DNA of 64,000 bases from Methylocystis sp. KS32. GTDB lineage: Bacteria; Pseudomonadota; Alphaproteobacteria; Rhizobiales; Beijerinckiaceae. The stretch is from assembly GCA_002862095.1 (NCBI GenBank), contig PHSQ01000002.1:1-64000 (forward strand), given 5' to 3'. The position numbers and the translations under genes were made by a program. Under the pieces are notes generated by a model. That model was not told the DNA's origin, made no database searches, and worked only from the letters and a program-made list of their open reading frames with translations. Positions 42,285 to 52,163 of this stretch are shown piece after piece (position 1 is the stretch's first letter; every line of letters starts with the position of its first letter).

Positions 42285-42529
42285 AAAACCTTGGCTCCTA
42301 GAGTGACTTCGCGGCTTTCTAACGCGCTTTTCCGAGCGATGGAAGCAATTGACGGCGTAATCCTTGGCTTTGCTGCGTTGCGGCGCAATGAATTTCGGAT
42401 TCGCCTTGCGCTTCAATCGCTCTGGTGGGACGATCCGTTGTAACGGAGCCGACCGAGGCGCCTCATCAGAGGCGCCGCCTCATGCCTCGGGCTGCGTCGG
42501 AACTCTGGCTCCGGGAAGAGGAGCACGCC

Positions 42530-44590
42530 ATGGGAGGGAATGTGGATGACCAGGGCAGAAGAATGGGGGGGCCGCGACTCGTCGCTCTGATCGGCCCCTT
42601 TCAAAGCGGAAAGACCAAGCTATTCGAGGCTCTTCTCTTTCGGGCGGGCGCGGTGCGCGAAGGCGTTCCGGTCGCGGATTTGAGTCCGGAAGCCAAGGCG
42701 CATCAAATGAGCGTCGAGGCCAATATCGGTCATGCCGATTATCTCGGCGACCAGTACACATTCGTCGATCTTCCGGGGTCGTTGGAGTTCTCGCACGAGG
42801 CGCGCGACGTGTTGCCGCTCGTCGATGTGGCCATTGTCGTTTGCGAGGCCGATCCGCGCAAGGTTTTCGCGCTTCAACTCATCTTGCGCGAACTCGAGGA
42901 ACTCAAGGTTCCTCACTTCCTTTTCCTCAACAAAGTGGACGCCACGAGCTTCGGGGTGCGCGAAGCCCTCGCCATGTTGCAGCCGGCCTCGCGCACGCCG
43001 CTGTTGTTACGGCAGTTGCCGATCTGGAAAAACGGCGTCGCCATCGGCTTCATCGATCTCGCGCTCGAGCGCGCCTTCATCTATCGCGAACACGCACCGT
43101 CGGAAGTCGTCGAAATTCCTTCGACGGACGCGCCCGTGGAAAAAGAAGAGCGCTATTCGATGCTGGAGCGCCTCGCGGATTACGACGACCATCTGATGGA
43201 GGAGCTGATCTCCGAAATCGAACCGCCCCGCGACGAAGTGTTCGACGATCTCGCCAAGGAGCTTCAAGCCGGCCAGGTCGTTCCCGTGTTCATCGGATCG
43301 GCGATGCGCGGCGCGGGTGTGACACGTTTGTTGAAAGCCCTGCGGCACGAGGCGCCATGCGTCGCGCAAACGCGGGCAAGGCTCGGGGTGGCCGACAAGG
43401 GACCGCCTCTGGCGCGCATTTTCCGCACCATCCACACCACGCATGGAGGCAAGCTTTCGCTGGCCCGCGTGCTGCGGGGGAGTTTCGTCGACGGCCAGGC
43501 GGTGCTTTCGCCCGGCGGCGAAGAGAGAATTTCGGGCCTTTCCCGCCTCCTCGGAGGGACCATTTCGAAACGCACCGACGCCGCCGAAGGGGACACGCTT
43601 GCTTTCGGCCACCTCGAACACGCGGCGACCGGCGACGCTTTGAGCGGCGATTCGCGCGGGGGCGCGAAGGAGGTGGCGGGCTCTTCGTCCCAGCCGCCGG
43701 CGCCGGTGCATACGCTTGCTCTAAAGGTCAGGGATCGCAAGGACGAGATGAAACTGGCGAGCGCCGTCGCCAAACTGGTGGACGAGGATCCGGCGCTGAT
43801 TTACGTCCACGATCAGACCATGTCCGAGATCAAGTTGATGGGGCAGGGGGAGATGCACCTGCGCGTGGCGCTGGAGCGTCTCGCGGCGCGCTTCGGCGTC
43901 GCCGTCGAGGCCCATAAGCCGATGGTGGCCTATAAGGAGACGATCCGCGAAACCGTTTCGGTGCGCGGCCGCCACAAGAAGCAGTCGGGCGGGCATGGCC
44001 AGTTCGGCGACGTGGCGTTGGAGATAGGGCCGCGACCGCGCGGGGCGGGTTTCGCCTTCTCGGAGCGCGTGCATGGCGGGGCGGTTCCGAGACAATATTT
44101 TTCATCGGTCGAGGCTGGCTGCGTCGATGCGCTGGCCCACGGGCCTTTGGGCTTCCCCGTGGTCGATGTCGAGGCCGTCCTGACCGACGGCTCCTATCAC
44201 ACCGTCGACTCCTCCGACATGGCTTTCCGGACAGCCGCGCGCATCGGCATGAGCGAGGCGCTCTCGCTGGCGGATTCCGTGCTCCTGGAGCCCATGCTGG
44301 CGGTTGCGATCTACACGCCCAGCGAGGGGATGTCGCGCGCCACCGGCATCGTCTCCGGCCGCAGAGGACAAATCCTCGGATTTGGCGCTCGCGAAGGCTG
44401 GGAGGGCTGGGATCGGCTCGACACGATCATTCCCGAGGCGGAAATGGATAATCTCATCGTCGAGCTTCGATCGGCCACCTCCGGCGTTGGTTTCTATGAA
44501 GCCCGTTTCGACCATCTGGCCGAGGTCTCTGGACGCCTCGCTCGCGATGTCGTCGCGGCTCATGGCGGCAGGAACAGTTCCGCAGCGTGA
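42530..44590 (+). CDS. Elongation factor G paralogue (EF-G-like GTPase)
   Basis: 686 residues from ATG 42530 (GAGGAG upstream). G1 P-loop GPFQSGKT, G3 DLPG (FVDLPGSLEF) and G4 NKVD are intact. Domains II-V follow, with the domain IV RHKKQSGGHGQFGDV and a C-terminal EF-G fold (MSRATGIVSGRRGQILGF, split as MSRATGIV...GRRGQI). It is shorter and more diverged than the housekeeping FusA, matching the second EF-G-like protein many alphaproteobacteria keep. Its exact role (ribosome recycling, stress or an assembly step) is unknown. It does not lie in the str operon. Confidence 0.8.
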   Translation: MGGNVDDQGRRMGGPRLVALIGPFQSGKTKLFEALLFRAGAVREGVPVADLSPEAKAHQMSVEANIGHADYLGDQYTFVDLPGSLEFSHEARDVLPLVDVAIVVCEADPRKVFALQLILRELEELKVPHFLFLNKVDATSFGVREALAMLQPASRTPLLLRQLPIWKNGVAIGFIDLALERAFIYREHAPSEVVEIPSTDAPVEKEERYSMLERLADYDDHLMEELISEIEPPRDEVFDDLAKELQAGQVVPVFIGSAMRGAGVTRLLKALRHEAPCVAQTRARLGVADKGPPLARIFRTIHTTHGGKLSLARVLRGSFVDGQAVLSPGGEERISGLSRLLGGTISKRTDAAEGDTLAFGHLEHAATGDALSGDSRGGAKEVAGSSSQPPAPVHTLALKVRDRKDEMKLASAVAKLVDEDPALIYVHDQTMSEIKLMGQGEMHLRVALERLAARFGVAVEAHKPMVAYKETIRETVSVRGRHKKQSGGHGQFGDVALEIGPRPRGAGFAFSERVHGGAVPRQYFSSVEAGCVDALAHGPLGFPVVDVEAVLTDGSYHTVDSSDMAFRTAARIGMSEALSLADSVLLEPMLAVAIYTPSEGMSRATGIVSGRRGQILGFGAREGWEGWDRLDTIIPEAEMDNLIVELRSATSGVGFYEARFDHLAEVSGRLARDVVAAHGGRNSSAA

Positions 44591-44598
44591 ACGAAGGA

Positions 44599-44628
44599 GC
44601 GCCCGTCAGGCGAGGGTCGAGCGGGCGC
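44599..44628. terminator. Hairpin between the convergent EF-G-like and nrsF-2 genes
   Basis: GCGCCCG (44599-44605) pairs with CGGGCGC (44622-44628). No T-run; weak as a classic terminator. Confidence 0.4.
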
Positions 44629-44640
44629 CCCGGTTCGGCG

Positions 44641-45279
44641 TCACCAACGCAGCAGGCGGGGGCCGAGAGCGTAGCCAGCCGCGACGATTAACGCGATGGC
44701 GATGGAATACCAGACCGCGACGAACAGCAGGCTGTCGTCGGTGCAGTGAAAGGCGTACAAAGTCGCACCCATGCTGCTTGCCAGAAGTCCGGCCGCGGCT
44801 CCGGCGGCTCCCGCGTTCGTCGGAGCGCCCTCGCGCAATGCGAAGAAAAGACATGCGAGCGGACCCGCCGATAGCATCGGGATCAGCATCAGGCAGTATT
44901 TGGCGTGGGTTCCCACGAGCTTTGGCCACCAGCTCGATGCCGGCGACATGGCGAGTTCCGCGCCGACCCCTGCCGCCAGAACAACGGGGCCGATCAGAAG
45001 CGCCAGTCCCCAAACTCCCATCGACTGGCCGGGTTCGCCTAATCGGGGAAGTAGTTTCGCGCTTGTCGCGGCAAGGGCGAGATTGACCCCGATTTTCAAC
45101 CACACCCACGGGCTGGTCGCCGCCGCGGCCAAGTCCGGCCTCACGCCGATGGAGGCGAAAAAAATCAGGGCGGCGACGCCAATTGCGACAATCAGCGACG
45201 CGGCGTAGATCAAGGGAAACCGCGCCTGCGGCGTCGCATTGTCCGCGACGAGAACATCGATCAACTGCTCTGTTTTCAT
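44641..45279 (-). CDS. Second anti-sigma factor, NrsF family (DUF1109)
   Basis: 212 residues, about six membrane helices. Paralogous to the protein at 5395 (RPDL near residue 48, GAPTNAG in place of GAPIAPA). This copy keeps the presumed sensor cysteine pair: KYCLML (C129) and FHCTDDS (C179). Its ATG overlaps the sigma-factor stop by 4 bases (ATGA). Expected to hold its SigF at the membrane until metal or thiol stress. No target gene lies next to it. Confidence 0.8.
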   Translation of the reverse strand: MKTEQLIDVLVADNATPQARFPLIYAASLIVAIGVAALIFFASIGVRPDLAAAATSPWVWLKIGVNLALAATSAKLLPRLGEPGQSMGVWGLALLIGPVVLAAGVGAELAMSPASSWWPKLVGTHAKYCLMLIPMLSAGPLACLFFALREGAPTNAGAAGAAAGLLASSMGATLYAFHCTDDSLLFVAVWYSIAIALIVAAGYALGPRLLRW

Positions 45280-45833
45280 TGGCCATCTCCCCGATAAAGG
45301 GACGCAAGAGCCTTGATCGCTCTATGCAACGCCACCCGAACGGCCCCTTCGCTCATTTCCAACCGTTCCGCGGTTTCCTTCACGGATCGCCCTTCAATGG
45401 ACAGCGCCCGCACCAGTTCGCGCTGCCGATCGTCGAGCTTTTCAAGCAGGCGATCGAGGTCCATCCGATCCAGGGATCGATCGTCGCGGTCGGCGGTCAG
45501 AGTGTCGAGCATTTCTTCAATCGGCAGATTCGCGTCATTGCCTTTGCGACGGCGCACGTCGATCAGCTTGTTCCGGGCGATCGCCATGATCCAGGGCGCG
45601 ATTGGCCGGTCTGGATCCCATGTATGCCGCTTCAAGTGGACCGCAAGCAGAGTCTCTTGAACGACATCCTCCGCCTCGCCGCCATCCAACCCAATGCGGG
45701 CGCAATTGCGCCGGGCGACCGAACGCAAGACCGGGGCGACCGATAGGAGAAATCGCCGATAGGCGTGAGCGTCGCCGCGCTTGGCTTGCCGCATCAGGCG
45801 CGCCCACTCCTCGGATTCCCCATCTGATGGCAC
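45276..45833 (-). CDS. Second ECF sigma factor, SigF type
   Basis: 185 residues from GTG 45833. Region 2: AEDVVQETLLAVHLK and PIAPWIMAIARNKLIDVRRR. Region 4: DRQRELVRALSIEGRSVKETAERL and MSEGAVRVALHRAIKAL. Paired with the NrsF protein downstream. Ahead of the start lies GTAACA-N16-CGGA (45872-45847), one or two bases from the SigF consensus, which suggests autoregulation or cross-regulation by the first SigF. Divergent from an exopolysaccharide glycosyltransferase. Confidence 0.85.
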   Translation of the reverse strand: MPSDGESEEWARLMRQAKRGDAHAYRRFLLSVAPVLRSVARRNCARIGLDGGEAEDVVQETLLAVHLKRHTWDPDRPIAPWIMAIARNKLIDVRRRKGNDANLPIEEMLDTLTADRDDRSLDRMDLDRLLEKLDDRQRELVRALSIEGRSVKETAERLEMSEGAVRVALHRAIKALASLYRGDGQ

Positions 45834-45846
45834 GACCGCTCCATTT

Positions 45847-45872
45847 TCCGCCGGAAGCCGCGCCTTTGTTAC
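45847..45872 (-). promoter_or_regulatory. Variant SigF-type promoter before the second sigma gene
   Basis: GTAACA (45872-45867), 16 bases, CGGA (45850-45847) on the minus strand. It is only about 14 bases above the GTG start, so the mRNA would be nearly leaderless. Confidence 0.4.
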
Positions 45873-46052
45873 ATCAGCAATTCGCCGTGGGTCCAGTTTT
45901 GGATAAGGGTTTCAGGCCAGCGACCGAAACGCCGCCGATCTAAGTGGAGATTTTGCGCGAGTAATCATATTTTTACGGCTTTAGGCAATCGTTTGGCCAG
46001 ATCGGCGTGGAGCGCGCCGGTCGGAAAAGCATTTCATTCGAGTAGCAGATCC

Positions 46053-47546
46053 ATGACCAGCGTGCGCCCTGCGCCTTTGTTGGAGACGGAATTTTCCGAG
46101 ACTAAGGAGATGCAGCGCGCGCCGGTTTTGCCGCCGGATCGTCTCGTTTCGCAGCCGGCGATCATTTCGGCGGTGCTTCTGTTCGATTTTGTTGCGATCG
46201 CGGGCGCGGGCGTCGTGACTAACGCAGTCTGCTCCACGAGCGGCGCGCCAATGCAATTCGCCTATTTGGACTCGTTCGGGGTCGCCGCCGGGGCGCTGGC
46301 CATTCTCGGGGCGCGTTGGGCCTACACGATACGCGCTCTCGCCTCCGTCGTTCGTCAGGCGGCGAACCTCGGCCTTGCTCTTATGTTGTCGTTTGCGGGA
46401 TTGATCGCCTTCAGCGCCCTCGTCGACGCCTATTCGCCGTGGGAGAAGACGTGGCTGGCCGCCTGGCTCGCGGTCGCTTGGGCGGTTTGCGTAACAGGTC
46501 GTTTCTTCGGCGCCAATGCGCTGGCGCGCTGGACGAGGGAAGGGCGCCTCTCGCGCCGCGCGGTGATCGTGGGCGGAGGAGAGCCAACCAACGAGTTGAT
46601 CTCGCGCCTGGATAAGACCGCGAGCGCTTCGATTCAGATTCTTGGGGTGTTCGACGACCGCGACGGCGTCCGTTCCCCCGAGCCCATCGGACCCTATTGC
46701 AAACTCGGACGCTTCGACGATCTCGTCAGCTTCTGCCGCGACCAGCGCGTCGATCTTTTGATTATCGCGCTGCCGAGCGCGGCGGAGGATCGCATTCTCC
46801 AAATCCTCAAAAAATTGTGGGTGCTGCCGATCGACGTGCGTATCGCCGCGATGGGTTCGAAACTGAAGTTGCGTTCCCGCGCCTACAACTACATCGGCGA
46901 TGTTCCGTTTCTTCCCATCTTCGACAAACCGATGTCGGATTGGAGTGTGGCGTTGAAATCCATCGAGGACCGTCTCCTGTCCGGGCTCGCCCTCCTGGCG
47001 CTTTCTCCGCTCCTGGCGCTCATCGCTCTCGCGGTGAAGCTCGATTCGCGCGGACCCGTTCTGTTCAGGCAAACCCGCCACGGGTTCAACAACGAAAAGT
47101 TCGAAATTTTCAAGTTCCGCTCAATGTATGTGGATTGCGCGGATGCAGGCGGCTCGAAGCAGGTGGTGAGAGACGACAAGCGCGTAACCCGTGTTGGCCG
47201 CTTCATCCGCAGAGCCTCGCTCGACGAATTGCCCCAGCTTTTGAATGTCGCGATCAAGGGCGATCTTTCGTTGGTCGGGCCTCGCCCGCATGCCCTGCAA
47301 TCGAAGGCCGGCGCCCGCCTTTACGACGAAGTCGTGGACGGATATTTCGCGCGTCACCGGGTCAAACCGGGAATAACCGGCTGGGCGCAGGTCAACGGCT
47401 GGCGCGGCGAGACCGACACCGAGGAAAAACTCGAGCGGCGCATCGCGCACGACCTATACTATATCGAGAACTGGTCGATGTTGCTCGACCTGCGCATCCT
47501 GCTGATGACGCCCATGGCCTTGGTCCTGGGCAAGAACGCTTATTGA
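46053..47546 (+). CDS. Undecaprenyl-phosphate sugar phosphotransferase (WcaJ/ExoY-like)
   Basis: 497 residues from ATG 46053 (the open frame begins earlier without support). N-terminal membrane helices and a CoA_binding_3-type Rossmann domain (AVIVGGGEPTNELISRL, about 170-190), then the bacterial sugar transferase domain from about 290: DSRGPVLFRQTRHG, FKFRSMYVD, SLDELPQLLNVAIKGDLSLVG (split motif, near 395-416) and GPRPHAL. Starts exopolysaccharide or capsule repeat-unit synthesis by placing a hexose-1-phosphate on undecaprenyl phosphate. Good length for the family. Nearby glycan genes elsewhere in the window are not adjacent. Confidence 0.88.
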   Translation: MTSVRPAPLLETEFSETKEMQRAPVLPPDRLVSQPAIISAVLLFDFVAIAGAGVVTNAVCSTSGAPMQFAYLDSFGVAAGALAILGARWAYTIRALASVVRQAANLGLALMLSFAGLIAFSALVDAYSPWEKTWLAAWLAVAWAVCVTGRFFGANALARWTREGRLSRRAVIVGGGEPTNELISRLDKTASASIQILGVFDDRDGVRSPEPIGPYCKLGRFDDLVSFCRDQRVDLLIIALPSAAEDRILQILKKLWVLPIDVRIAAMGSKLKLRSRAYNYIGDVPFLPIFDKPMSDWSVALKSIEDRLLSGLALLALSPLLALIALAVKLDSRGPVLFRQTRHGFNNEKFEIFKFRSMYVDCADAGGSKQVVRDDKRVTRVGRFIRRASLDELPQLLNVAIKGDLSLVGPRPHALQSKAGARLYDEVVDGYFARHRVKPGITGWAQVNGWRGETDTEEKLERRIAHDLYYIENWSMLLDLRILLMTPMALVLGKNAY

Positions 47547-47577
47547 GACCTTGGTCTCGTCCTGTCTCGACCTCTTG

Positions 47578-48936
47578 TCAGGTCTCGCCGCCGTTCGCGC
47601 CTAGACGCTGCAAAGCCTTGGCGCGACCGATAAGAGGCAGCAGGGCGGCGAGTTCCGGGCCGGTTTCCTTTCCCGTGAGCGCTAGCCGCAGGGGGTGGAA
47701 CAGGGCGCGGCCTTTGTATCCCGTCGCCGATTTGATCGCGCTGGTCCACTGGCTCCAGGTCGAACCATCCCAGGGCTCGGGGGGTAAAAGCTCCAGCGCC
47801 TTGGCCAATAGCTCCTCGTCTTCGCAAGTCGGCGAGACCTCGCCCTCCACGACGCGCCACCATTCCAGAATGTCGTCGAAACGCGACAGATTGGAGCGCG
47901 CCGCCAGCCAGAACGGCTCGGCCTTGAAGCCCACGATGTCGTGAGCCGCGAGCCGCTCGCGCACGTCATCGTAATGAAATAGCGACAGCGTTCGGTGGGT
48001 GAGTGCGGCGAGATCGGCCGGGTCGAATCGGGCCGGGTTGCGGGAGACGTGGGCGAGATCGAAATGGCTGGCCAATTCGTCCAGGGAACGCACGGCGCGA
48101 ACGGCTTCGGAAGAGCCGGTCAATGTCGCGAGAGCCGCAACCGCGAGCGGTTCGTAACCCTCCTCGCGAAGCGAGGCGATGGAGAGCGAGCCCGTGCGCT
48201 TCGACAGCCCTTCGCCCGCGCCGGAAATCAGGAGATTGTGATGCGCGAAGACCGGCGTTGGCCGCTCTGGCGCCAGCGCGTCGAAAAGCTGAATCTGCAC
48301 CGCCGTGTTGGTGACGTGGTCCTCTCCCCGGATGATGTGGCTGATCTCGAGCTCGATATCGTCTACGATCGAGGGAAGCGTATAGAGAAAAGCGCCGTCC
48401 TCTCGGATCAGCACCGGGTCGGAAAGCGAGGCGCAATCGATATGGGAGGGGCCGCGGATGAGATCGTTCCATTCCACGGTTTTTCTTTCGAGCAGAAAAC
48501 GCCAATGAGGTCGCCGTCCCTCGGCCTCCCACCGCGCCCGATCCTCCGTCGAGGCGCGCAACGCCGCGCGGTCGTAGACTGGAGGCAGTCCGCGCGCCTG
48601 CTGAAGCTTGCGCCGCTTCTCCAGTTCTTCCTGCGTTTCGTAACAGGGGTAAAGCCTGTTCGTCTCGCGCAGGCGCGCCGCCGCCGCCTCGTAGATCGCG
48701 GAGCGATCCGACTGGCGCAGCGTCAGTTGTGGCGCGATCCCGAGCCAGGCGAGATCGACCTCTATGCCCTCGGCGAAAGCCGCCGTGGATCGGCGGAAAT
48801 CGGTGTCATCGAAACGCAGCACGAATCTACCATTGTGCGTCGCGGCAAAGAGATAGTTGAAAAACGCGACGCGGGCGTTGCCGATGTGGATGCGGCCTGT
48901 CGGCGAGGGGGCGAATCTTACGATTGGAGTTGTCAT
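47578..48936 (-). CDS. gltX: Glutamyl-tRNA synthetase
   Basis: 452 residues. HIGH-like HIGN (H17-N20) after RFAPSPTG, second motif LSKRTG (KMSKS equivalent) near residue 250, FDDTD at residues 41-45. Charges tRNA with glutamate. Alphaproteobacteria often carry two GluRS forms; this length and the LSKRTG motif fit the shorter one, but which copy serves which tRNA is not decidable here. Confidence 0.92.
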   Translation of the reverse strand: MTTPIVRFAPSPTGRIHIGNARVAFFNYLFAATHNGRFVLRFDDTDFRRSTAAFAEGIEVDLAWLGIAPQLTLRQSDRSAIYEAAAARLRETNRLYPCYETQEELEKRRKLQQARGLPPVYDRAALRASTEDRARWEAEGRRPHWRFLLERKTVEWNDLIRGPSHIDCASLSDPVLIREDGAFLYTLPSIVDDIELEISHIIRGEDHVTNTAVQIQLFDALAPERPTPVFAHHNLLISGAGEGLSKRTGSLSIASLREEGYEPLAVAALATLTGSSEAVRAVRSLDELASHFDLAHVSRNPARFDPADLAALTHRTLSLFHYDDVRERLAAHDIVGFKAEPFWLAARSNLSRFDDILEWWRVVEGEVSPTCEDEELLAKALELLPPEPWDGSTWSQWTSAIKSATGYKGRALFHPLRLALTGKETGPELAALLPLIGRAKALQRLGANGGET

Positions 48937-49227
48937 GAGCGAGCTTCAACACGGGTTTTCGGAGCTGCAGCGGCGGACGCCGCCTTTTGTTCCTACACCC
49001 TTTTGCCAAGACGGCGGGCAAATGTCAGGCGGAATATTAGTGCTTCCGCGTCCTGGACTTCGGCGCCGGCGCCGCTCCGAACCCGGCGACAGCCGTGGCC
49101 GCCGCTGCGCGCCGGATCGGCAATTGATCGCGTACCCTCCGGGATTGCGGCGCCTTCAACTTGCAATGGCCGAATGTGAACCGCCCGTGTCGCCGTTCGA
49201 AGCGCAACCGCGGCAAGACTCGAGACA

Positions 49228-49345
49228 CTAGAGCGCTTTCCGACCAGACGGAATCGTCTGGTAGATTAAGAAATCGCTCCAGCTTCAAAAATCTGGAGCA
49301 AAATCAAATCGAAAAAGTCTATCAACTTGTTCGGATTTTGCTCCA
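49228..49345 (+). repeat. Family R repeat
   Basis: CTAGAGCGCTTTCCGACC to TTTTGCTCCA. Lies ahead of the ceramide glucosyltransferase-like gene. The preceding 48937-49227 is without a credible gene. Confidence 0.85.
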
Positions 49346-49364
49346 AGCCTGACGGGACGTCCAG

Positions 49365-50507
49365 ATGACGATTGTTGCTTATATCTGCGCCATTTGGTGC
49401 TTGGCGCTTCTGGTGCTTAATTTTTCCGCCATCTTCGTCACGGCTCGCAAATGCCGCGCGCGAACCCGTGATTTGCTTCCGCCGGAGAGCGCGCCGCCCG
49501 TTTCCATCGTTCGTCCCTTGCGCGGTATCGAGGCGTTCAGCGAGGAAACCCTTCGCGCCTCGTTCGAGCTCGATTACCCATGTTACGAGTTGCTGTTCTG
49601 CGTTCAGAACTCGCATGATTCGATCATATCGCTGGTCGAACGGCTCATCGCCGAATATCCCGCGATTCCGAGCCGCCTGTTGATCGGCGACGACTTTGTG
49701 AGCGCCAATCCAAAGCTGAACAACTGCGTGAAAGGGTGGGACGCCGCGAACTATAATTACGTGGTGTTGGCTGATTCAAACGCCCTGCCGCCGCGCGACT
49801 ATATTCAGACCATGCTGGCGGCGTTCCGCGAAGACACCGCGATGGTCGTCTCGATGCCGATCGGCTCTCGTCCCGATGGCTTCTGGGCCCATGTCGAATG
49901 CGCAATTCTCAACACGTTCCAGGCGCGGTGGCAATATGGGGCCGAGGCGATTGGAATTGGTTTCGCGCAAGGCAAAAACATGATGTGGCGGCGGGAAGTG
50001 CTCGATGGCGCCGGCGGCATTCGCGCGCTCGCTTCCGACATCGCCGAGGACGCCGCCTCCACGAAGATCATTCGGGCGCGGCGCATGAAAGTTCGCCTCG
50101 TCGACATGCCCTTCGAGCAGCCTCTCGGCGCCCGCACCGGGCATGAGGTCTATTCGCGTCATGTGCGTTGGGCGCGTTTGCGGCGGGTGACTTTCCCCGG
50201 CTATTTCCTGCCCGAGTTTCAGAACGGCAGCTTCGCTCCGGTCTTTCTCGGCGCCTATTCCGCCTTGCTTTTCGATGGAGACGCGACCTTGACGGCGGGG
50301 GCGATTCTCATATCGCTCTATGCGGCGGAGATGCTGCTCGCGCGCATCTGCGGATGGGCGCTCGACTGGCGGACGCCTTTCGCGCTGCTGGTTCGCGACG
50401 CCCTGTTGCCCGCGATGTTCGTGGACGCCTGCCTCTTCGACGATTTCGTTTGGCACGGCAACGCCATGACCGTAAGGGAAGAGCAGGAGACGACTTCCGC
50501 CGGCTGA
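49365..50507 (+). CDS. Ceramide glucosyltransferase-like GT (HpnI/GT21 type)
   Basis: 380 residues. One N-terminal membrane helix (about 1-25), GT-A domain with PPVSIVRPLRGIEAF, LLFCVQNSHD, VVLADSNALPP (DxN variant of the metal site) and DIAEDAASTKIIRA, then C-terminal hydrophobic helices. This is the layout of glucosylceramide synthases and of HpnI-type hopanoid or lipid glycosyltransferases. Which lipid is used cannot be told; no hopanoid genes lie nearby. ATG 49365 directly after an R repeat. Confidence 0.75.
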   Translation: MTIVAYICAIWCLALLVLNFSAIFVTARKCRARTRDLLPPESAPPVSIVRPLRGIEAFSEETLRASFELDYPCYELLFCVQNSHDSIISLVERLIAEYPAIPSRLLIGDDFVSANPKLNNCVKGWDAANYNYVVLADSNALPPRDYIQTMLAAFREDTAMVVSMPIGSRPDGFWAHVECAILNTFQARWQYGAEAIGIGFAQGKNMMWRREVLDGAGGIRALASDIAEDAASTKIIRARRMKVRLVDMPFEQPLGARTGHEVYSRHVRWARLRRVTFPGYFLPEFQNGSFAPVFLGAYSALLFDGDATLTAGAILISLYAAEMLLARICGWALDWRTPFALLVRDALLPAMFVDACLFDDFVWHGNAMTVREEQETTSAG

Positions 50508-50567
50508 TGGCGCACAAAGATCGGCGCGAGGCCATCTCGCCTCGCGCTCTAGGCTAGAGAGGTCGCC

Positions 50568-51962
50568 CTATTCCGCCGCCGCCTGTTGCTTGGCGCCGCG
50601 GGCCAGCCTTTCGGTCTTGAGCAGTTCGGCGACCAAAAAAGCCACCTCGATCGCCTGCTCGGCATTGAGTCGGGGATCGCAATAAGTGTGGTAACGGTCC
50701 CTGAGATTCTGTTCCGAAATGGCGCGCGCGCCGCCGGTGCATTCGGTGACGTCCCTGCCGGTCATTTCCATGTGGATGCCGCCTGCATAGGTGCCTTCGC
50801 CCTGATGCACGGAGAAGAAATTTCTGATTTCAGTCATGATCCGGTCGAAGGGCCGGGTTTTGTATCCGCCGGCGCTGATCGTATTGCCGTGCATGGGATC
50901 GCATGACCACACCACGCTCTTTCCTTCTCGAACCACCGCGCGTATCAGGCCCGGCAGTTTGTCCTCGACCTTGTCGGCGCCGAAGCGGCAGATCAGCGTG
51001 AGCCGACCCGGAGCGTTCTCCGGGTTAAGGAGATCGATCAATTGCAAAAGGCCGTCAGGCGTGAGGCTCGGTCCGCATTTAATGCCGAGAGGATTTTTGA
51101 CCCCGCGCAGATATTCGATATGCGCCCCCTCGGGCTGGCGGGTGCGGTCGCCGGCCCAGAGCATATGGCCGGAGGTGGCGTAATGGTCTCCAGTCGTCGA
51201 ATCGATCCGGGTCAGGGCCTGTTCATATCCAAGGAGTAGAGCTTCGTGAGAGGTGTAGAAATCCGTCTGGCGCAACTCGGGATGGTGCTCCGGGTCGAGC
51301 CCGATGGCCCGCATGAAGCCGAGCGTCTCTGTGATATGGTCGGCGAGCTTCTGATAACGCTCGGATTGAGGACTGTTCTTGACGAAGCCGAGCATCCAGC
51401 GATGAGCGTTCTCCAGATTGGCGAAGCCGCCCGCCGCGAAGGCTCGAATGAGGTTCAAGGTCGCCGCCGACTGCCGATAGGCCAGCAATTGCCGTTCGGG
51501 ATTGGGCACGCGGGCGGCTTCGCTGAACTCGATGTCGTTGATGATGTCGCCACGGTAACTCGGCAGCTCCTTGTCGCCCTGTTTTTCGGTGGGAGAGGAG
51601 CGAGGCTTCGCGAATTGCCCGGCGATGCGGCCAACCTTCACCACCGGGGAGGCGGCGGCGAAGCTGAGCACGACCGCCATCTGCAGGAATACGCGGAAGA
51701 AATCGCGGATATTGTCGGCGCTGTGTTCCGAGAAGGACTCCGCGCAATCGCCGCCCTGGAGCAGAAAAGCCTTGCCGGCCGCGACGTCGGCCAGAGCGCG
51801 AGTAAGATTTCTTGCCTCTCCGGCGAAAACGAGCGGCGGGAAACCGGCAAGTTGACGCTCGACGTCGGCAAGCGCCTCCTGGTCGCGATAGACTGGAGAT
51901 TGCTCGATCGGCTTCTTTCTCCAGCTGCTGGGGCTCCAACGTTCCACTGTCTTAAACTCCAC
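50568..51962 (-). CDS. aroG: 3-deoxy-7-phosphoheptulonate synthase, class II
   Basis: 464 residues from GTG 51962, which gives the usual length; an open frame reaching 52064 has no family match in its extension. [38 protein letters not shown] and [17 protein letters not shown] are landmarks of plant-type (class II) DAHP synthases. First step of the shikimate pathway from PEP and erythrose 4-phosphate. Confidence 0.93.
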   Translation of the reverse strand: MEFKTVERWSPSSWRKKPIEQSPVYRDQEALADVERQLAGFPPLVFAGEARNLTRALADVAAGKAFLLQGGDCAESFSEHSADNIRDFFRVFLQMAVVLSFAAASPVVKVGRIAGQFAKPRSSPTEKQGDKELPSYRGDIINDIEFSEAARVPNPERQLLAYRQSAATLNLIRAFAAGGFANLENAHRWMLGFVKNSPQSERYQKLADHITETLGFMRAIGLDPEHHPELRQTDFYTSHEALLLGYEQALTRIDSTTGDHYATSGHMLWAGDRTRQPEGAHIEYLRGVKNPLGIKCGPSLTPDGLLQLIDLLNPENAPGRLTLICRFGADKVEDKLPGLIRAVVREGKSVVWSCDPMHGNTISAGGYKTRPFDRIMTEIRNFFSVHQGEGTYAGGIHMEMTGRDVTECTGGARAISEQNLRDRYHTYCDPRLNAEQAIEVAFLVAELLKTERLARGAKQQAAAE

Positions 51963-52163
51963 TTGATCGAGCCGCGTAAGAGCGCTTCGAGGGGCCTGCC
52001 TCCAGGCGCTTATATAGGATCGGTCGCAATCTGGCGAGATTTTTGCGCCATGCGGCCATTGCAAGCTTGACCACTATTCGGTCTTTTCCCGCGCTTGCTC
52101 GCTTGGCTTGGCGGCGCCGAAGCGTCTATAGACCGCTTCCAGACCACCTTGGCGGAGGACCGA

